Positions 9,765-18,325 are shown, counted from the stretch's first letter. The stretch is 64,000 nucleotides of DNA from Lachnospiraceae bacterium KH1T2 (GCA_900114405.1 FOSY01000001.1:248001-312000); one strand, 5' to 3'. Notes: generated by a model not told the origin, from the letters alone. Made by a program: numbers and translations.

Positions 9765-9896
9765 AATTTTAAATACTTTCCTTTTATAAGTTATCAGTCC
9801 GGCTCATATATAAGCTGTTCTGCATATATCTTTACTGCCGCCTGCAGTAATTCATCTTATTAATTTACCATTTTTGAAACTGAGTGTATATAGTTA

Positions 9897-10108
9897 GTGT
9901 ATTGACACGTTCTAAATTAAACTAATGTCCTATCTTGAAATCGCCAGCATAAGGCTCATTCAAGCTATAACATAAGTTTAATTATGAATGTGCCAAAACA
10001 CTGTGTATTGACACGTTCTAAATTAAACTAATGTCCTATCTTGAAATCGCCAGCATAAGGCTCATTCAAGCTATGACATAAGTTTAATTATGAATGTGCC
10101 AAAACACT
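9897..10108. repeat. Two tandem 106-bp units, each a 105-bp imperfect palindrome
   Basis: Unit 1 runs 9897-10002 and unit 2 10003-10108; they differ at one base (A at 9969, G at 10075). Each unit reads GTGTATTGACAC at one end and GTGCCAAAACAC at the other, and the arms are inverted copies of each other to the centre, where GCC-AGCATAA-GGC closes the stem. By hand I count 38 of 49 arm positions pairing in unit 1 and 39 of 49 in unit 2. A fragment of a third unit (GTGT-TTGACACGTTA) starts at 10110. It could be a MITE-like element, a structured RNA or a protein-binding palindrome. Confidence 0.85.
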
Positions 10109-10129
10109 TGTGTTTGACACGTTATAGTC

Positions 10130-10192
10130 GCGCAAAAAATGTACTGAATTTTGCGCAAAATTTTGCCATAATTTTGCTGATTTTGTACAAAA
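10130..10192. promoter_or_regulatory. Possible operator sites upstream of the PAS-GGDEF gene
   Basis: Two symmetric motifs lie 94 to 156 bases upstream of the probable start: GCGCAAAA (10130-10137) with TTTTGCGC (10149-10156), 11 bases apart, and the perfect palindrome TTTTGTACAAAA (10181-10192). Both have the size of dimeric repressor sites. No neighbouring regulator is encoded, so this is pattern only. Confidence 0.35.
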
Positions 10193-10285
10193 TATTTTTC
10201 TATACATGTTATGCTAGTAATAAGAACTTTTAACATTGTTTTTGCCTTCGTCTTCAGGCGAGGGGCTGAATTTTGGAGGCTTAAT

Positions 10286-11872
10286 ATGTTTGAAGAACAG
10301 ATTGATTGGGATATAAGTTCTTTTGGTTCAAAAGAACTGCTTGACTGCATGCCAGGAGGGTCATTTATATACTATGTAGATAATGACCAATTTTTGTATG
10401 TAAGCCAAAATATGCTTGATATGCTTGGATATACTGAGCAAACTTTCCGAGATAAATTTAATAACAGATTTTCTGAGCTTGTTTACATTCAAGACCGTGA
10501 AGCTACTCTTTCAACCATAGTCAACCAAATTTCCGGAAATTCTTTTGATACATGTATATATCGTATCGAAAAAGCCGATGGAACTCTCATGTGGGTAAAA
10601 GACGAAGGTCATCTTGTGACAACTTCATCAGGTCGTGAGTGCTTTTTTGTTGTCATTATCGACATTACAGAGCTTAATCATCAAAATTTGGTATATCGCA
10701 ATAAAAACCAAAAAGAATATGATGAAGCAATGCAGCAGCTTCTTCTTTCAAATCCTAATGCTATCTGTGCTTACAAACTTAATCTTACTCAAAATACCTG
10801 TTCAAACTGCCACGGTGCTTCTGATTATATAACAAAGCTTATCGACGCCAAGACAGTGGATGAGCTGGTGCAGCGAGTGGCGCTTATCATGTATGATGAC
10901 TACAGCACCAAATGGTTTATCTCAAACATAAGCAGAGAGCACCTCTTGAAGAAATATGCAGGCGGAGAGAGAGACCTCACCGTTTCTTACAGGCGAATGC
11001 GTGAAAACGGCAATCCGACATGGGTAAAATCCTTCCTGCATATGTTGGAAAATCCTAAAACTCATGATATCGAAGTCATTGTTTACTCAATCGATGTTAA
11101 CCACAGTTCCATCGAAGAAAAAATATTCTCAAGGATCTGTGAGGAGTTTTATGACTGCTTTGGCCTTATCGAAATGAGCACAGGAAAAGTGAAATATTAT
11201 TATGGCTCTAATGACCTTAAAGATATAGATCTAAAAGACATCAAAGAAAATCTCGAAACCAAAGAAGTATATTGTATCTTCTCTGAGGAAAAGCAGATTA
11301 ATTTCTTCTATTTTGATGATTTAGAGGAATATGTGATATTTTCACAGATAGATATGAATAAGCCGCTCATGCTCAATAAGGATCACAAGAAACTGCGTAA
11401 GTATAGCTCTATAGAGGGGATCAATTCTCGTGTTATCGGTGAAGAAAAGATTAATGAGATATTAGAAAAAACCGACCATGGCTGCTTCTTTATCTTTGAC
11501 ATTGATGATTTTAAGATCACCATTGACACTTTCGGACGCAGAGTAGCTGATCGGATACTTCACAATTTTGCCAAGTATCTTGAGCTTTTCTTTGATAAAA
11601 ATGACCTGCTCTATCGATTGGCAAGTGATCGTTTTGCTGTATTTGCACCAAATATCAACACTATAGAGAAAGCTTCAGAAAAGCTTGATAGGATTTTTTA
11701 TGACATTAAAGATGTTCGTGTTGAAGGTCAGACAGATTTGCTGATCTCTATTTCTGCCGGTGCACATATTCGAACAGAAAAAAATGAAAGTTATGAAGAC
11801 ATATACAGTCACGCAGAAAAGCAGATGCTAATAGTTAAAAATAATGGAAAAGGATCGTTCTTGATAAACTAA
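10286..11872 (+). CDS. PAS-domain protein with degenerate GGDEF domain
   Basis: The start is the ATG at 10286, six bases behind GGAGG; an in-frame ATG at 10211 lacks such a site. The 528-residue product begins with a PAS/PAC domain (about 20-140; ADGTLMWVKDEG and FFVVIIDIT), continues with a second PAS-like segment, and ends in a GGDEF-fold domain (about 380-525; FDIDDFK then the helix GRRVADRIL). The catalytic signature is ASDRF instead of GGDEF, and no EAL domain follows, so it is unlikely to make c-di-GMP. It may be a GTP- or ligand-binding scaffold. No transmembrane helices. It is one of few plus-strand genes here and faces the GNAT gene across a shared terminator. Confidence 0.85.
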   Translation: MFEEQIDWDISSFGSKELLDCMPGGSFIYYVDNDQFLYVSQNMLDMLGYTEQTFRDKFNNRFSELVYIQDREATLSTIVNQISGNSFDTCIYRIEKADGTLMWVKDEGHLVTTSSGRECFFVVIIDITELNHQNLVYRNKNQKEYDEAMQQLLLSNPNAICAYKLNLTQNTCSNCHGASDYITKLIDAKTVDELVQRVALIMYDDYSTKWFISNISREHLLKKYAGGERDLTVSYRRMRENGNPTWVKSFLHMLENPKTHDIEVIVYSIDVNHSSIEEKIFSRICEEFYDCFGLIEMSTGKVKYYYGSNDLKDIDLKDIKENLETKEVYCIFSEEKQINFFYFDDLEEYVIFSQIDMNKPLMLNKDHKKLRKYSSIEGINSRVIGEEKINEILEKTDHGCFFIFDIDDFKITIDTFGRRVADRILHNFAKYLELFFDKNDLLYRLASDRFAVFAPNINTIEKASEKLDRIFYDIKDVRVEGQTDLLISISAGAHIRTEKNESYEDIYSHAEKQMLIVKNNGKGSFLIN

Positions 11873-11901
11873 ACAGCTCGATCACATGAGTATAAATAGT
11901 C

Positions 11902-11940
11902 AAAAACAGAGATGACATATTTTTCGTCATCTCTGTTTTT
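11902..11940. terminator. Bidirectional terminator between convergent genes
   Basis: A perfect 15-bp stem (AAAAACAGAGATGAC with GTCATCTCTGTTTTT) around a nine-base loop, A-rich on the left and T-rich on the right. It lies between the plus-strand PAS-GGDEF stop and the minus-strand GNAT stop and can serve both. Confidence 0.93.
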
Positions 11941-11944
11941 GAGC

Positions 11945-12430
11945 TCATAGCTCCTTTTCAAGCTCATATCTTATAAGAGCACCATATTCTTTTTTCTCTG
12001 TAAAAAGTCCTGATTTTTGGTAAAACTTCAACGCACGCTTATTTTCAGCATTTACCATCCAGTATACTTTTTTTAATTTAATGCCATTAAATGCAATCCG
12101 CACTATTTGCTTCATTGCCTCCAACGCTGCGCCGCTGCCCCATGCTGCTCTGGACATTATAATTCCGAACTCAGCTGTGAGTGCCTCATCATCTATAGCT
12201 TTAAGCATCACCTGTCCAAGATATTCATCTCTTTCATCAACCACTGCCATAGTAAGCGTAGTTATCTGAAACTGCGTCGTAAGAATGTACTTCTCAATCG
12301 TCTCATCACTTATCTCGTCAAAATCCCCTTCAAGATACTGTGTGACTTCAGGATCATGAATACACTCTAAAATTCGCTTTGCATCTTTATTTTCCAGCTT
12401 GCGTAAGTGGAACCAGTTCGATAAAGTCAT
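11945..12430 (-). CDS. GNAT-family N-acetyltransferase
   Basis: An acetyltransferase of the RimJ/RimL-like GNAT branch, about 161 residues. Visible are the N-terminal FHLRKLENKDAKRI segment, the beta4 strand ending at AEFGIIMS, the acetyl-CoA loop at AAWGSGAALEA and the C-terminal NKRALKFYQKSGL motif. I place the start at the ATG at 12430, preceded by GAGG at six bases; this start lies 44 nt inside the end of the upstream membrane gene, so the two are probably co-translated. It could acetylate an amino sugar of the polymer, a protein N terminus, or a small molecule; the sequence does not decide. Confidence 0.85.
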   Translation of the reverse strand: MTLSNWFHLRKLENKDAKRILECIHDPEVTQYLEGDFDEISDETIEKYILTTQFQITTLTMAVVDERDEYLGQVMLKAIDDEALTAEFGIIMSRAAWGSGAALEAMKQIVRIAFNGIKLKKVYWMVNAENKRALKFYQKSGLFTEKKEYGALIRYELEKEL

Positions 12431-14057
12431 TTGTTTCCTCTTCAATTTTATAATTTGAATTAATCCATTTACCAAATATATTGTTTTCTAAAAATGAAGC
12501 TGTATCCGTAACATAACTCTTGTCTATTATTACTTTTGTCGGAAGGATTCTGTCAAATTTGGTGTAATACGATTCCCACTGCTCATCATATACAACCGTA
12601 CCATGTGATGTAACAGACGTAAAGCTTCCATTTCCCATGAGATTCATCTGTGGATCTGACGTCAGACATAGAACTCTGTCTGTATCATCTGTTATAGCTC
12701 TCATGAATTGATACTCAAGATCATATTTTCTTTTTTCTTCAGGTTTTAGCCATATTCCTCTGGCTATTCCATCAGAAACCTTTACTCTTGCTTCAAGTAC
12801 ATTACATGGACTCGTTCCTGCATTTCTTACAAAATACCCTCTATACAATATAGAGCAAAATGCAAACATAACTATTGCTGACATCATCAATTTTTTATCA
12901 TTGCTGCCATGAAGGAGCATAGACATTGATGCTATTAATCCCGGAATTAAGTAACTCGAATTGGTCTCTATTCCAAGATTACTTCCACACAGAACACCCA
13001 TCAATATAAATAAAGCCGGAATCCATGTATAAATAAGTATTTTTCTATCCCTTTTTGAAGCTGAATTTATATAAAAATATGCCCCCAGAAAATAAACAAC
13101 AATATATCTTGTCTGCAGTCCGACTACACCAGACTTTCTTCCCAGGATTTCTGCAGCGATTATTATTAATACAAATGCCGTTATCCAATTCGTTAAAATC
13201 ATTTCTTTTACATCAGTCTTAATTTTAAGAACTTTTTTCATTCCCAAGGTCATGATTCCGGCAACAGCCAATGCCAGCCCGGCGCGCACGGATATCTTAG
13301 CAAGCTCTTTTAAGAGTTTTACCAATCTTTCAGTTCCTCCCGAATGGCTTGCATCCATAAATATGTATGGCAATGTCTTAATCAGATCAGCCGGACTGAT
13401 AAATACAAAAACATATATTAAAGTAATGACAGCCAAAGTAAAACATCCTAATGTAAAATTAATACAATAAGATATTTTTCCCGAAAGTTTATAAATTCCA
13501 AAAATCATTACAGGATAAATTATAACAACTGTCGGGTATGCCAGCACTGCTAACGCCAGCCATAAACCAGCTATATAATAGTCCATCTTCTTACAAGCAT
13601 TAAGTAAAACAAACATACTTAATGTAACAAACCAGTCCATCAGTATACCATATTCGATGTTCTGTGTAGATCTGGGCATCAGATTGAACCATACTAAAGC
13701 CATAAGAAAAGAAATTTTTTTGTCCTCACCATGTTTTACTAAAGCTTTGTAAACAAAACAGGCTATAAGTATATGTATCAATGTGCTTACAATTCTTAAG
13801 AAAATAACAATTCCATCCAATGAACCAACAATAGATCTATATACATATAAAAACGGAGTTATAAATATTGAGGAAGTCTGATATATCTCCCACATATCCT
13901 TAAACCAATGCTCGCCATTCAATATCCGCATCCCAAGCGCGATGATGAAACCCTCGTCCATTTCAAATCCAACTATTATCTTCACCACTGCTGCTATAGC
14001 TGACAAAAGCACTAATATACCAATGGTAATATCAAATACCTTACTATCCTTTTCCAT
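12387..14057 (-). CDS. Multipass membrane protein, probable lipid-linked sugar transferase
   Basis: About 556 residues with roughly ten to twelve hydrophobic helices, and an acidic pair near residue 33 (FEMDEGF) in the first periplasmic loop. This is the layout of GT-C enzymes (ArnT/PMT type), which use polyprenyl-phosphate sugars outside the membrane. A soluble C-terminal domain of about 130 residues follows. I do not recognise the exact family. Together with the GT2 genes nearby, which make such donors, it fits addition of side sugars to a surface polymer. The gene stop overlaps the GNAT coding region. Confidence 0.7.
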   Translation of the reverse strand: MEKDSKVFDITIGILVLLSAIAAVVKIIVGFEMDEGFIIALGMRILNGEHWFKDMWEIYQTSSIFITPFLYVYRSIVGSLDGIVIFLRIVSTLIHILIACFVYKALVKHGEDKKISFLMALVWFNLMPRSTQNIEYGILMDWFVTLSMFVLLNACKKMDYYIAGLWLALAVLAYPTVVIIYPVMIFGIYKLSGKISYCINFTLGCFTLAVITLIYVFVFISPADLIKTLPYIFMDASHSGGTERLVKLLKELAKISVRAGLALAVAGIMTLGMKKVLKIKTDVKEMILTNWITAFVLIIIAAEILGRKSGVVGLQTRYIVVYFLGAYFYINSASKRDRKILIYTWIPALFILMGVLCGSNLGIETNSSYLIPGLIASMSMLLHGSNDKKLMMSAIVMFAFCSILYRGYFVRNAGTSPCNVLEARVKVSDGIARGIWLKPEEKRKYDLEYQFMRAITDDTDRVLCLTSDPQMNLMGNGSFTSVTSHGTVVYDEQWESYYTKFDRILPTKVIIDKSYVTDTASFLENNIFGKWINSNYKIEEETNDFIELVPLTQAGK

Positions 14058-14066
14058 ATTTAATCC

Positions 14067-14096
14067 TTGTCTTTAATGTGCCTTTCTTTTTATAAT
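14067..14096 (+). promoter_or_regulatory. Sigma-A type promoter for the plus-strand GT14 gene
   Basis: TTGTCT at 14067-14072, an 18-base spacer and a perfect TATAAT at 14091-14096, 33 bases upstream of the GT14 start, with AAGGAG ahead of the ATG. This explains how a lone plus-strand gene is transcribed inside a minus-strand cluster. Confidence 0.7.
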
Positions 14097-14128
14097 GATA
14101 TCAAGATTTTATATAAGGAGTTTTCGTT

Positions 14129-15034
14129 ATGAAAATAGCGCATCTAATTTTATGCCACACCGATCCTGCAATGCTAAAGCGGACTGCCACGCGACTTTCA
14201 GCATTTTCTGATGTTTACATACATGTAGATTCAAAAACTGATATTTCAGATTATCTGATGCCTGACAGTAAGAATATATATTTTACAAGTAAACGCTATA
14301 ATGTCGGATGGGGAACCTGGTCCTCTGTCGAAGCTGAAATAGAGCTTCTTCGTGAGGCGTTAAGCTCCGATAAAAAATATGACCGCTTTGTACTTCTTCA
14401 AGGGCTCGATTACCCCATAAAAACAGATTCTGAAATCATGGATTTTTATAAATCTCATCCCACTACTGAATTCAACAGAGCATTGCCAGTACTTCATTCA
14501 AGCTTGCAGAAAATACGAGCTAAAGCTACCGTTATACATTTTTCCAAGTACAGATGCCTTTTTACTAAAGCAATCAATGTGCTTATGCGAAAATTAAAGC
14601 TCCAACTCCGAAGTGGAAGAATCATCGCTGACGGCATTAATGTCGAGCCATATTGGGGAACCGCCCAATGGGCTTATACTCGTCCATGTGCAGAATATAT
14701 CGTAAATTTCTTTGATACACACCCTGCATTTAACAGATGGTTTTATTTAGCTTCCACTGTAGATGAGCTATACTTTTCAACAGTCGTATATAATTCAGAC
14801 TTTGTAAAAAATACTTTTCATGAAGATTTTGACACGGCTCGTTCAGGCGACTTAGATCGTTTCAAAAATCTTACACATTTTATTTACGATCCCGGTCACA
14901 TACGAATTTTTACTGTCGATGCTGCAGCAGAACTACAAAACTCAAAATATCTTTATGCTCGCAAGCTTACTTCGTCTGCTTCTTCAGACTTAATGGATCT
15001 CTTAGATCAGGTGAACTCCAACTCATGCCTGTGA
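14129..15034 (+). CDS. Core-2/I-branching-type beta-1,6-N-acetylglucosaminyltransferase family (GT14)
   Basis: The 301-residue protein has the Branch-family pattern: MKIAHLILCH at the start, IHVDSK, the GWGTWSSVEAE loop, FVLLQGLDYPIK, and the late VDELYFST acid motif. Vertebrate members branch O-glycans by adding GlcNAc; bacterial members are mostly uncharacterised sugar transferases of surface-polymer loci. No membrane segment, so it should act in the cytosol on lipid-linked substrate. It has its own promoter and is the only plus-strand gene of the glycan block apart from the PAS-GGDEF gene. Its last 68 bp overlap, in antisense, the end of the next membrane-protein gene. Confidence 0.88.
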   Translation: MKIAHLILCHTDPAMLKRTATRLSAFSDVYIHVDSKTDISDYLMPDSKNIYFTSKRYNVGWGTWSSVEAEIELLREALSSDKKYDRFVLLQGLDYPIKTDSEIMDFYKSHPTTEFNRALPVLHSSLQKIRAKATVIHFSKYRCLFTKAINVLMRKLKLQLRSGRIIADGINVEPYWGTAQWAYTRPCAEYIVNFFDTHPAFNRWFYLASTVDELYFSTVVYNSDFVKNTFHEDFDTARSGDLDRFKNLTHFIYDPGHIRIFTVDAAAELQNSKYLYARKLTSSASSDLMDLLDQVNSNSCL

Positions 15035-16250
15035 CATAACAAAACGTTGATATAATTCCAAAAATAAATACAAGCTGTATCCTATAAACCCACAATGTAG
15101 CATGGATCGTAGAATGATTTTGAATCGCTGCGATCCAAAAGTATGGGTATAATGAAACAAACAGCATAGGTAATGCACTCATCATATTTCTTTTTACAGC
15201 AGGCATTTTTTTTATGATATATACAGCCACTGACACAATTACTATTCCAATTATTATAAAAAACGGAATCGCTTCTTTAATACTGCTTCCAAAAGGAATC
15301 ATTGACAAAAAGTTTTTTGCCAATGCATAAGCTCTGCTATAAGATTCTCCTGCCGTTCCATTTCCAGCAGTTTCCCATTTATTTATCTTATCTAATCCAT
15401 CTACTAAAACATTTCTATGCAAAATCATAGAACCTATTAACCACTTTTCAGCCCAAAAAACTGCATATCCTATGCACCATGCAGCAGAATTTTTTATGCA
15501 AGTGATCATGTTAGACTTACAATTCTTAATATCAGCTTTTATATTCAACATAATCTGAATAAGCAGTGGCAAAGCCAAAGTAAGTATTGGCGTTGTCAAA
15601 AAATCTATGTAACTGGTTATCGCTCCAATCGTCAAATAAAAAGACCAGTCTTTAAGCACATCCTGGTCCGGTCTATATTTTTTTAAGATATACAACATTG
15701 CAAAAAACGCTTCTAAAATACATACGCTGACATGAAAGCTAAATGGCACAGCTAAAATATTCACAGCTATAAGAGATATTGCAAATGCCATGGATACGGC
15801 AGTTCCAAAGTTTTCCTTAAGCAGCACTGAAATATAAATTATAAGTAAAATAAATGCAGCACTCATAAGATATCGAAACTGTCCATAAGTAAATATTACC
15901 AGCAATGGTCTTAAAATAACCAAATATCCATGCCAATACCTCGAATAACCATTAATATCCATAGCTTTGTAGATAATTGACTTTGAATCATCCGAAGCCA
16001 CCGCTGCTTTCATCATATCCACATCGGCAATAAGCTTTGTTCCATATGAATATGAGAAAAATTTAATATCTCCATCTGCAGCATTTTCCGTCCTGAAAAT
16101 CTCCCATGCTCCATCAATATGATCTTGTACAGCACTCTGAGGAATTGACCATACTGCAATCATCAAACCTGTACCTAATATTCCAAACAAAATCAGCAAT
16201 ATTAGAGATTTTTTTACATACGTCCATATTCTCTTCTTCATTTCAATCAC
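14967..16250 (-). CDS. Multipass membrane protein of the glycan cluster, unknown family
   Basis: A 427-residue protein with about ten hydrophobic helices starting near residue 12 and a long first extracytoplasmic loop (about 35-115) rich in Asp, Tyr and Ser. I do not recognise the family; it resembles polysaccharide-locus membrane proteins that act as polymerases, flippases or GT-C transferases. The start is a GTG at 16250 that shares its G with the stop of the upstream GT2 gene (TAGTG) and has AGGAG nine bases upstream; an ATG three codons on is worse placed. Its 3' end overlaps the plus-strand GT14 gene. Confidence 0.7.
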   Translation of the reverse strand: MIEMKKRIWTYVKKSLILLILFGILGTGLMIAVWSIPQSAVQDHIDGAWEIFRTENAADGDIKFFSYSYGTKLIADVDMMKAAVASDDSKSIIYKAMDINGYSRYWHGYLVILRPLLVIFTYGQFRYLMSAAFILLIIYISVLLKENFGTAVSMAFAISLIAVNILAVPFSFHVSVCILEAFFAMLYILKKYRPDQDVLKDWSFYLTIGAITSYIDFLTTPILTLALPLLIQIMLNIKADIKNCKSNMITCIKNSAAWCIGYAVFWAEKWLIGSMILHRNVLVDGLDKINKWETAGNGTAGESYSRAYALAKNFLSMIPFGSSIKEAIPFFIIIGIVIVSVAVYIIKKMPAVKRNMMSALPMLFVSLYPYFWIAAIQNHSTIHATLWVYRIQLVFIFGIISTFCYVTGMSWSSPDLRDPLSLKKQTK

Positions 16251-17176
16251 TATTCCTGACTCCTATGTACTTCCTGCAAGCGAAATTCAAATTCTTGAAG
16301 GTCTTTCACCTTAATAGCAGATAATATCATCCCAACAAAAAATGAAAGTAATGCAGCCATAGCCACAAATCCACTTACTATCAGAGTTGGAAATCTCGGA
16401 ACCATACCAGTCTCAAAATATGTAATGATCACTGGAATATCTGCTATAATAGCAATCAAAATAAGAAGCAGAGCTATTATATTAAAAAATCCCATCGGGC
16501 GATAATTTCTATATAATCTAAAGATAGTCATAAGTACTTTGATACCATCTGCATAAGTATTAAGTTTTGACTCACTTCCTTCCGGTCTGTCTCTATAATC
16601 AATCACAACATTATCAACCTGCATATTTTTATCAACAGCATGAATAGTCATTTCTGTTTCAATTTCAAATCCATGTGTCAAAACAGGAAACGTTTTTACA
16701 AACTGATAACTAAATGCTCTGTATCCTGTCATAATATCATTGATATGTGCATGAAACAGACGATTTATCGTACTTCGCACAAGGTCATTTCCAAAATTGT
16801 GAAAAGGCCGCTTATTTTCTGTATAATATGTTGAAGAGAGTCTATCTCCCACTACCATATCTGAATTATGTTCAAGTACAAGATTTACCATCTGCGAGCC
16901 ATATTCTGCCGGATATGTATCATCACCATCAACCATTATATAAGCTTTTGCATCGATTTCCCGAAACATTCGCCTTACAACGTTGCCTTTTCCCTGATGA
17001 TACTCATGCCGAACAGTCGCCCCCGCTGCTTGTGCTAATTCTACGGTATTATCCGTAGAATTATTGTCATAAACATATATAACTGCATCAGGCAATGCAT
17101 TTTTCCAGTCCCTGATGACTTTTTCAATTGTCTTGCTTTCGTTATAACACGGTATCAAGACCGCAATATTGTCCAT
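16250..17176 (-). CDS. GT2 polyprenyl-phosphate glycosyltransferase with C-terminal membrane helices
   Basis: An N-terminal GT-A domain (VLIPCYNESKTI, YDNNSTDNT, and the metal-binding D83-x-D85-D86 in VDGDDTYP) is followed by two long hydrophobic helices from about 225 to 295. This is the dolichol-phosphate-mannose-synthase-like layout: the enzyme loads a sugar from a nucleotide donor onto undecaprenyl phosphate at the inner face of the membrane. The products would feed GT-C enzymes such as the multipass proteins encoded nearby. It is co-translated with the downstream membrane gene through a one-base overlap and lies nine bases behind the small unknown gene upstream. Confidence 0.88.
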   Translation of the reverse strand: MDNIAVLIPCYNESKTIEKVIRDWKNALPDAVIYVYDNNSTDNTVELAQAAGATVRHEYHQGKGNVVRRMFREIDAKAYIMVDGDDTYPAEYGSQMVNLVLEHNSDMVVGDRLSSTYYTENKRPFHNFGNDLVRSTINRLFHAHINDIMTGYRAFSYQFVKTFPVLTHGFEIETEMTIHAVDKNMQVDNVVIDYRDRPEGSESKLNTYADGIKVLMTIFRLYRNYRPMGFFNIIALLLILIAIIADIPVIITYFETGMVPRFPTLIVSGFVAMAALLSFFVGMILSAIKVKDLQEFEFRLQEVHRSQE

Positions 17177-17185
17177 ATAAAGCTC

Positions 17186-17632
17186 CTACTTTATCCCCTT
17201 TTTTAATATTTCCCCCATTGCTTCTGAAAACTGCATGATATCCATCTCATGAAATGCCGGGTACATGTCTAAAAGTCTGTTAATAGTTACAACAGACAAA
17301 ATTTCCTTAAAAGATTTTCCGCTATACCACTGATAAAATGCTAATGCCCATCCGCACCAGTATTCAGGCGATTTGTCAAGATACATCTCATCTTCATGAT
17401 CTATTGAGATCTCGTATTCTTCGTATATTTCTTTAACGAATTCACACCCAGTCATTCCTGTGACGTATCGCGGATTACCTTTTTCAAACTGTTTTGAAGC
17501 TTTTGCATTCACAAGTTTATCTGTGAAATCATCAATTTCAAATCCAAGCGTGACCAATGCAAAATCAAACGCATGTCCTAAAATATTTTGAGCATCAGTC
17601 AGGTAAATTTCATCGTAAGCGCGGATCTCCAT
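17186..17632 (-). CDS. Small acidic protein, candidate antitoxin of an ART-type pair
   Basis: A 148-residue soluble, acidic protein without recognised motifs; the opening YLTDAQNILGHAFDFALVTLGFEIDDF suggests a short helical module like those found next to DUF3990-type genes (DUF3791-like). Its start (AAGGA seven bases upstream) lies inside the last 23 nt of the upstream ART-like gene, so the two are translated together. That tight pairing, with the putative toxin first, is the main basis for calling it an antitoxin. It might instead be an accessory protein of unrelated function. Confidence 0.6.
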   Translation of the reverse strand: MEIRAYDEIYLTDAQNILGHAFDFALVTLGFEIDDFTDKLVNAKASKQFEKGNPRYVTGMTGCEFVKEIYEEYEISIDHEDEMYLDKSPEYWCGWALAFYQWYSGKSFKEILSVVTINRLLDMYPAFHEMDIMQFSEAMGEILKKGIK

Positions 17633-18284
17633 TTTTCATTCCTTCTCTCATGATATCAATCATAAAAATATCATCAATATTATCTGCTTCTTTATTATTT
17701 TTCCTATATTGCCTTCGCGCTTCTAAATCGCGCTTTCTTTTTTTCTCATAATAAACTCCTGATCTTACTTCCTCGCATCCCAGAAATTTAATTTTCTCAA
17801 AGGCATATTTACTTTTTAATACTATCTGCTCTCCAAGATTACCTAAACGCATTGCTTCATTAAGCTTTTTTAGAGATAATGTGCCTGCAACAAATGCCTG
17901 TGCAAATGAGAAATAAGAATCATCAGCCCTATAACCTTTTACTACGTCATATTCTGAAATATCCATGAAAAAATTCTTTTTTAAATAATTTTTAGCATTA
18001 CTAGAAATTGCGCTATTCTCCCAATATGTACGATTTTCTGTCAATAACGCAAGCCAATTCATCACACTATATTGAGAATCATTCAGATCAAGAAGCTTCA
18101 GATTTTCAATTTCTATTTCATAACAATTGACATATCCATTATTTCCTTTTGCACAAGCCCATTCTTTTGCCAATTCTATATCTTCCGTACAATAGAATCC
18201 TCTTCCATAGTCATTATTTAATTTTCCTTTTCCATATATTGGATTCTCGATAATTATTTCAGAACCATGGTAAAGCTTTAACAT
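17610..18284 (-). CDS. DUF3990-like protein with ADP-ribosyltransferase-type fold, candidate toxin
   Basis: The start is the ATG at 18284, nine bases from GAGG. The product of about 224 residues opens LKLYHGSEIIIENP and continues GKLNNDYGRGFYCTEDIELAKEWA, the pattern of DUF3990/ART-like proteins where the LYHG histidine and GFYCT tyrosine bind NAD. A later LGEQIVLKS segment occupies the place of the third catalytic position. The C terminus is basic. ART toxins modify proteins, RNA or DNA; the target is unknown. It overlaps the putative antitoxin by 23 nt and sits between the ABC flippase and a GT2 gene, which are unrelated to it in function. Confidence 0.7.
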   Translation of the reverse strand: MLKLYHGSEIIIENPIYGKGKLNNDYGRGFYCTEDIELAKEWACAKGNNGYVNCYEIEIENLKLLDLNDSQYSVMNWLALLTENRTYWENSAISSNAKNYLKKNFFMDISEYDVVKGYRADDSYFSFAQAFVAGTLSLKKLNEAMRLGNLGEQIVLKSKYAFEKIKFLGCEEVRSGVYYEKKRKRDLEARRQYRKNNKEADNIDDIFMIDIMREGMKNGDPRLR

Positions 18285-18325
18285 GCTCAAAATCCTCGTC
18301 TATTATGATTCACATCATCCTATAT

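Larger units (their letters stand above)
9765..10285. other. 521-bp intergenic region, divergent promoters plus repeats
   Basis: Divergent spacer between the DegT aminotransferase (minus) and the degenerate PAS-GGDEF gene (plus). It holds two tandem 105-bp imperfect palindromes, the 5' end of a third copy, an eight-base inverted repeat (GCGCAAAA at 10130, TTTTGCGC at 10149) and a perfect 12-base palindrome TTTTGTACAAAA at 10181. An apparent reading frame on the minus strand here has no ribosome site or recognisable product. I see no convincing -35/-10 pair for either gene. Confidence 0.7.

Noticed and set aside
9897..10108. A CRISPR array made of the two long repeats
   Set aside because: The copies are adjacent with no variable spacer and each is over 100 bp; no cas gene is near.
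10084..10350. Minus-strand frame of 88 codons over the palindrome region
   Set aside because: It crosses the intergenic region and the start of the PAS-GGDEF gene, has no ribosome site, and its product is low complexity.
17610..18284. A polymorphic or secreted ART toxin
   Set aside because: No signal peptide, LXG, Rhs or other delivery domain; an intracellular module fits better.
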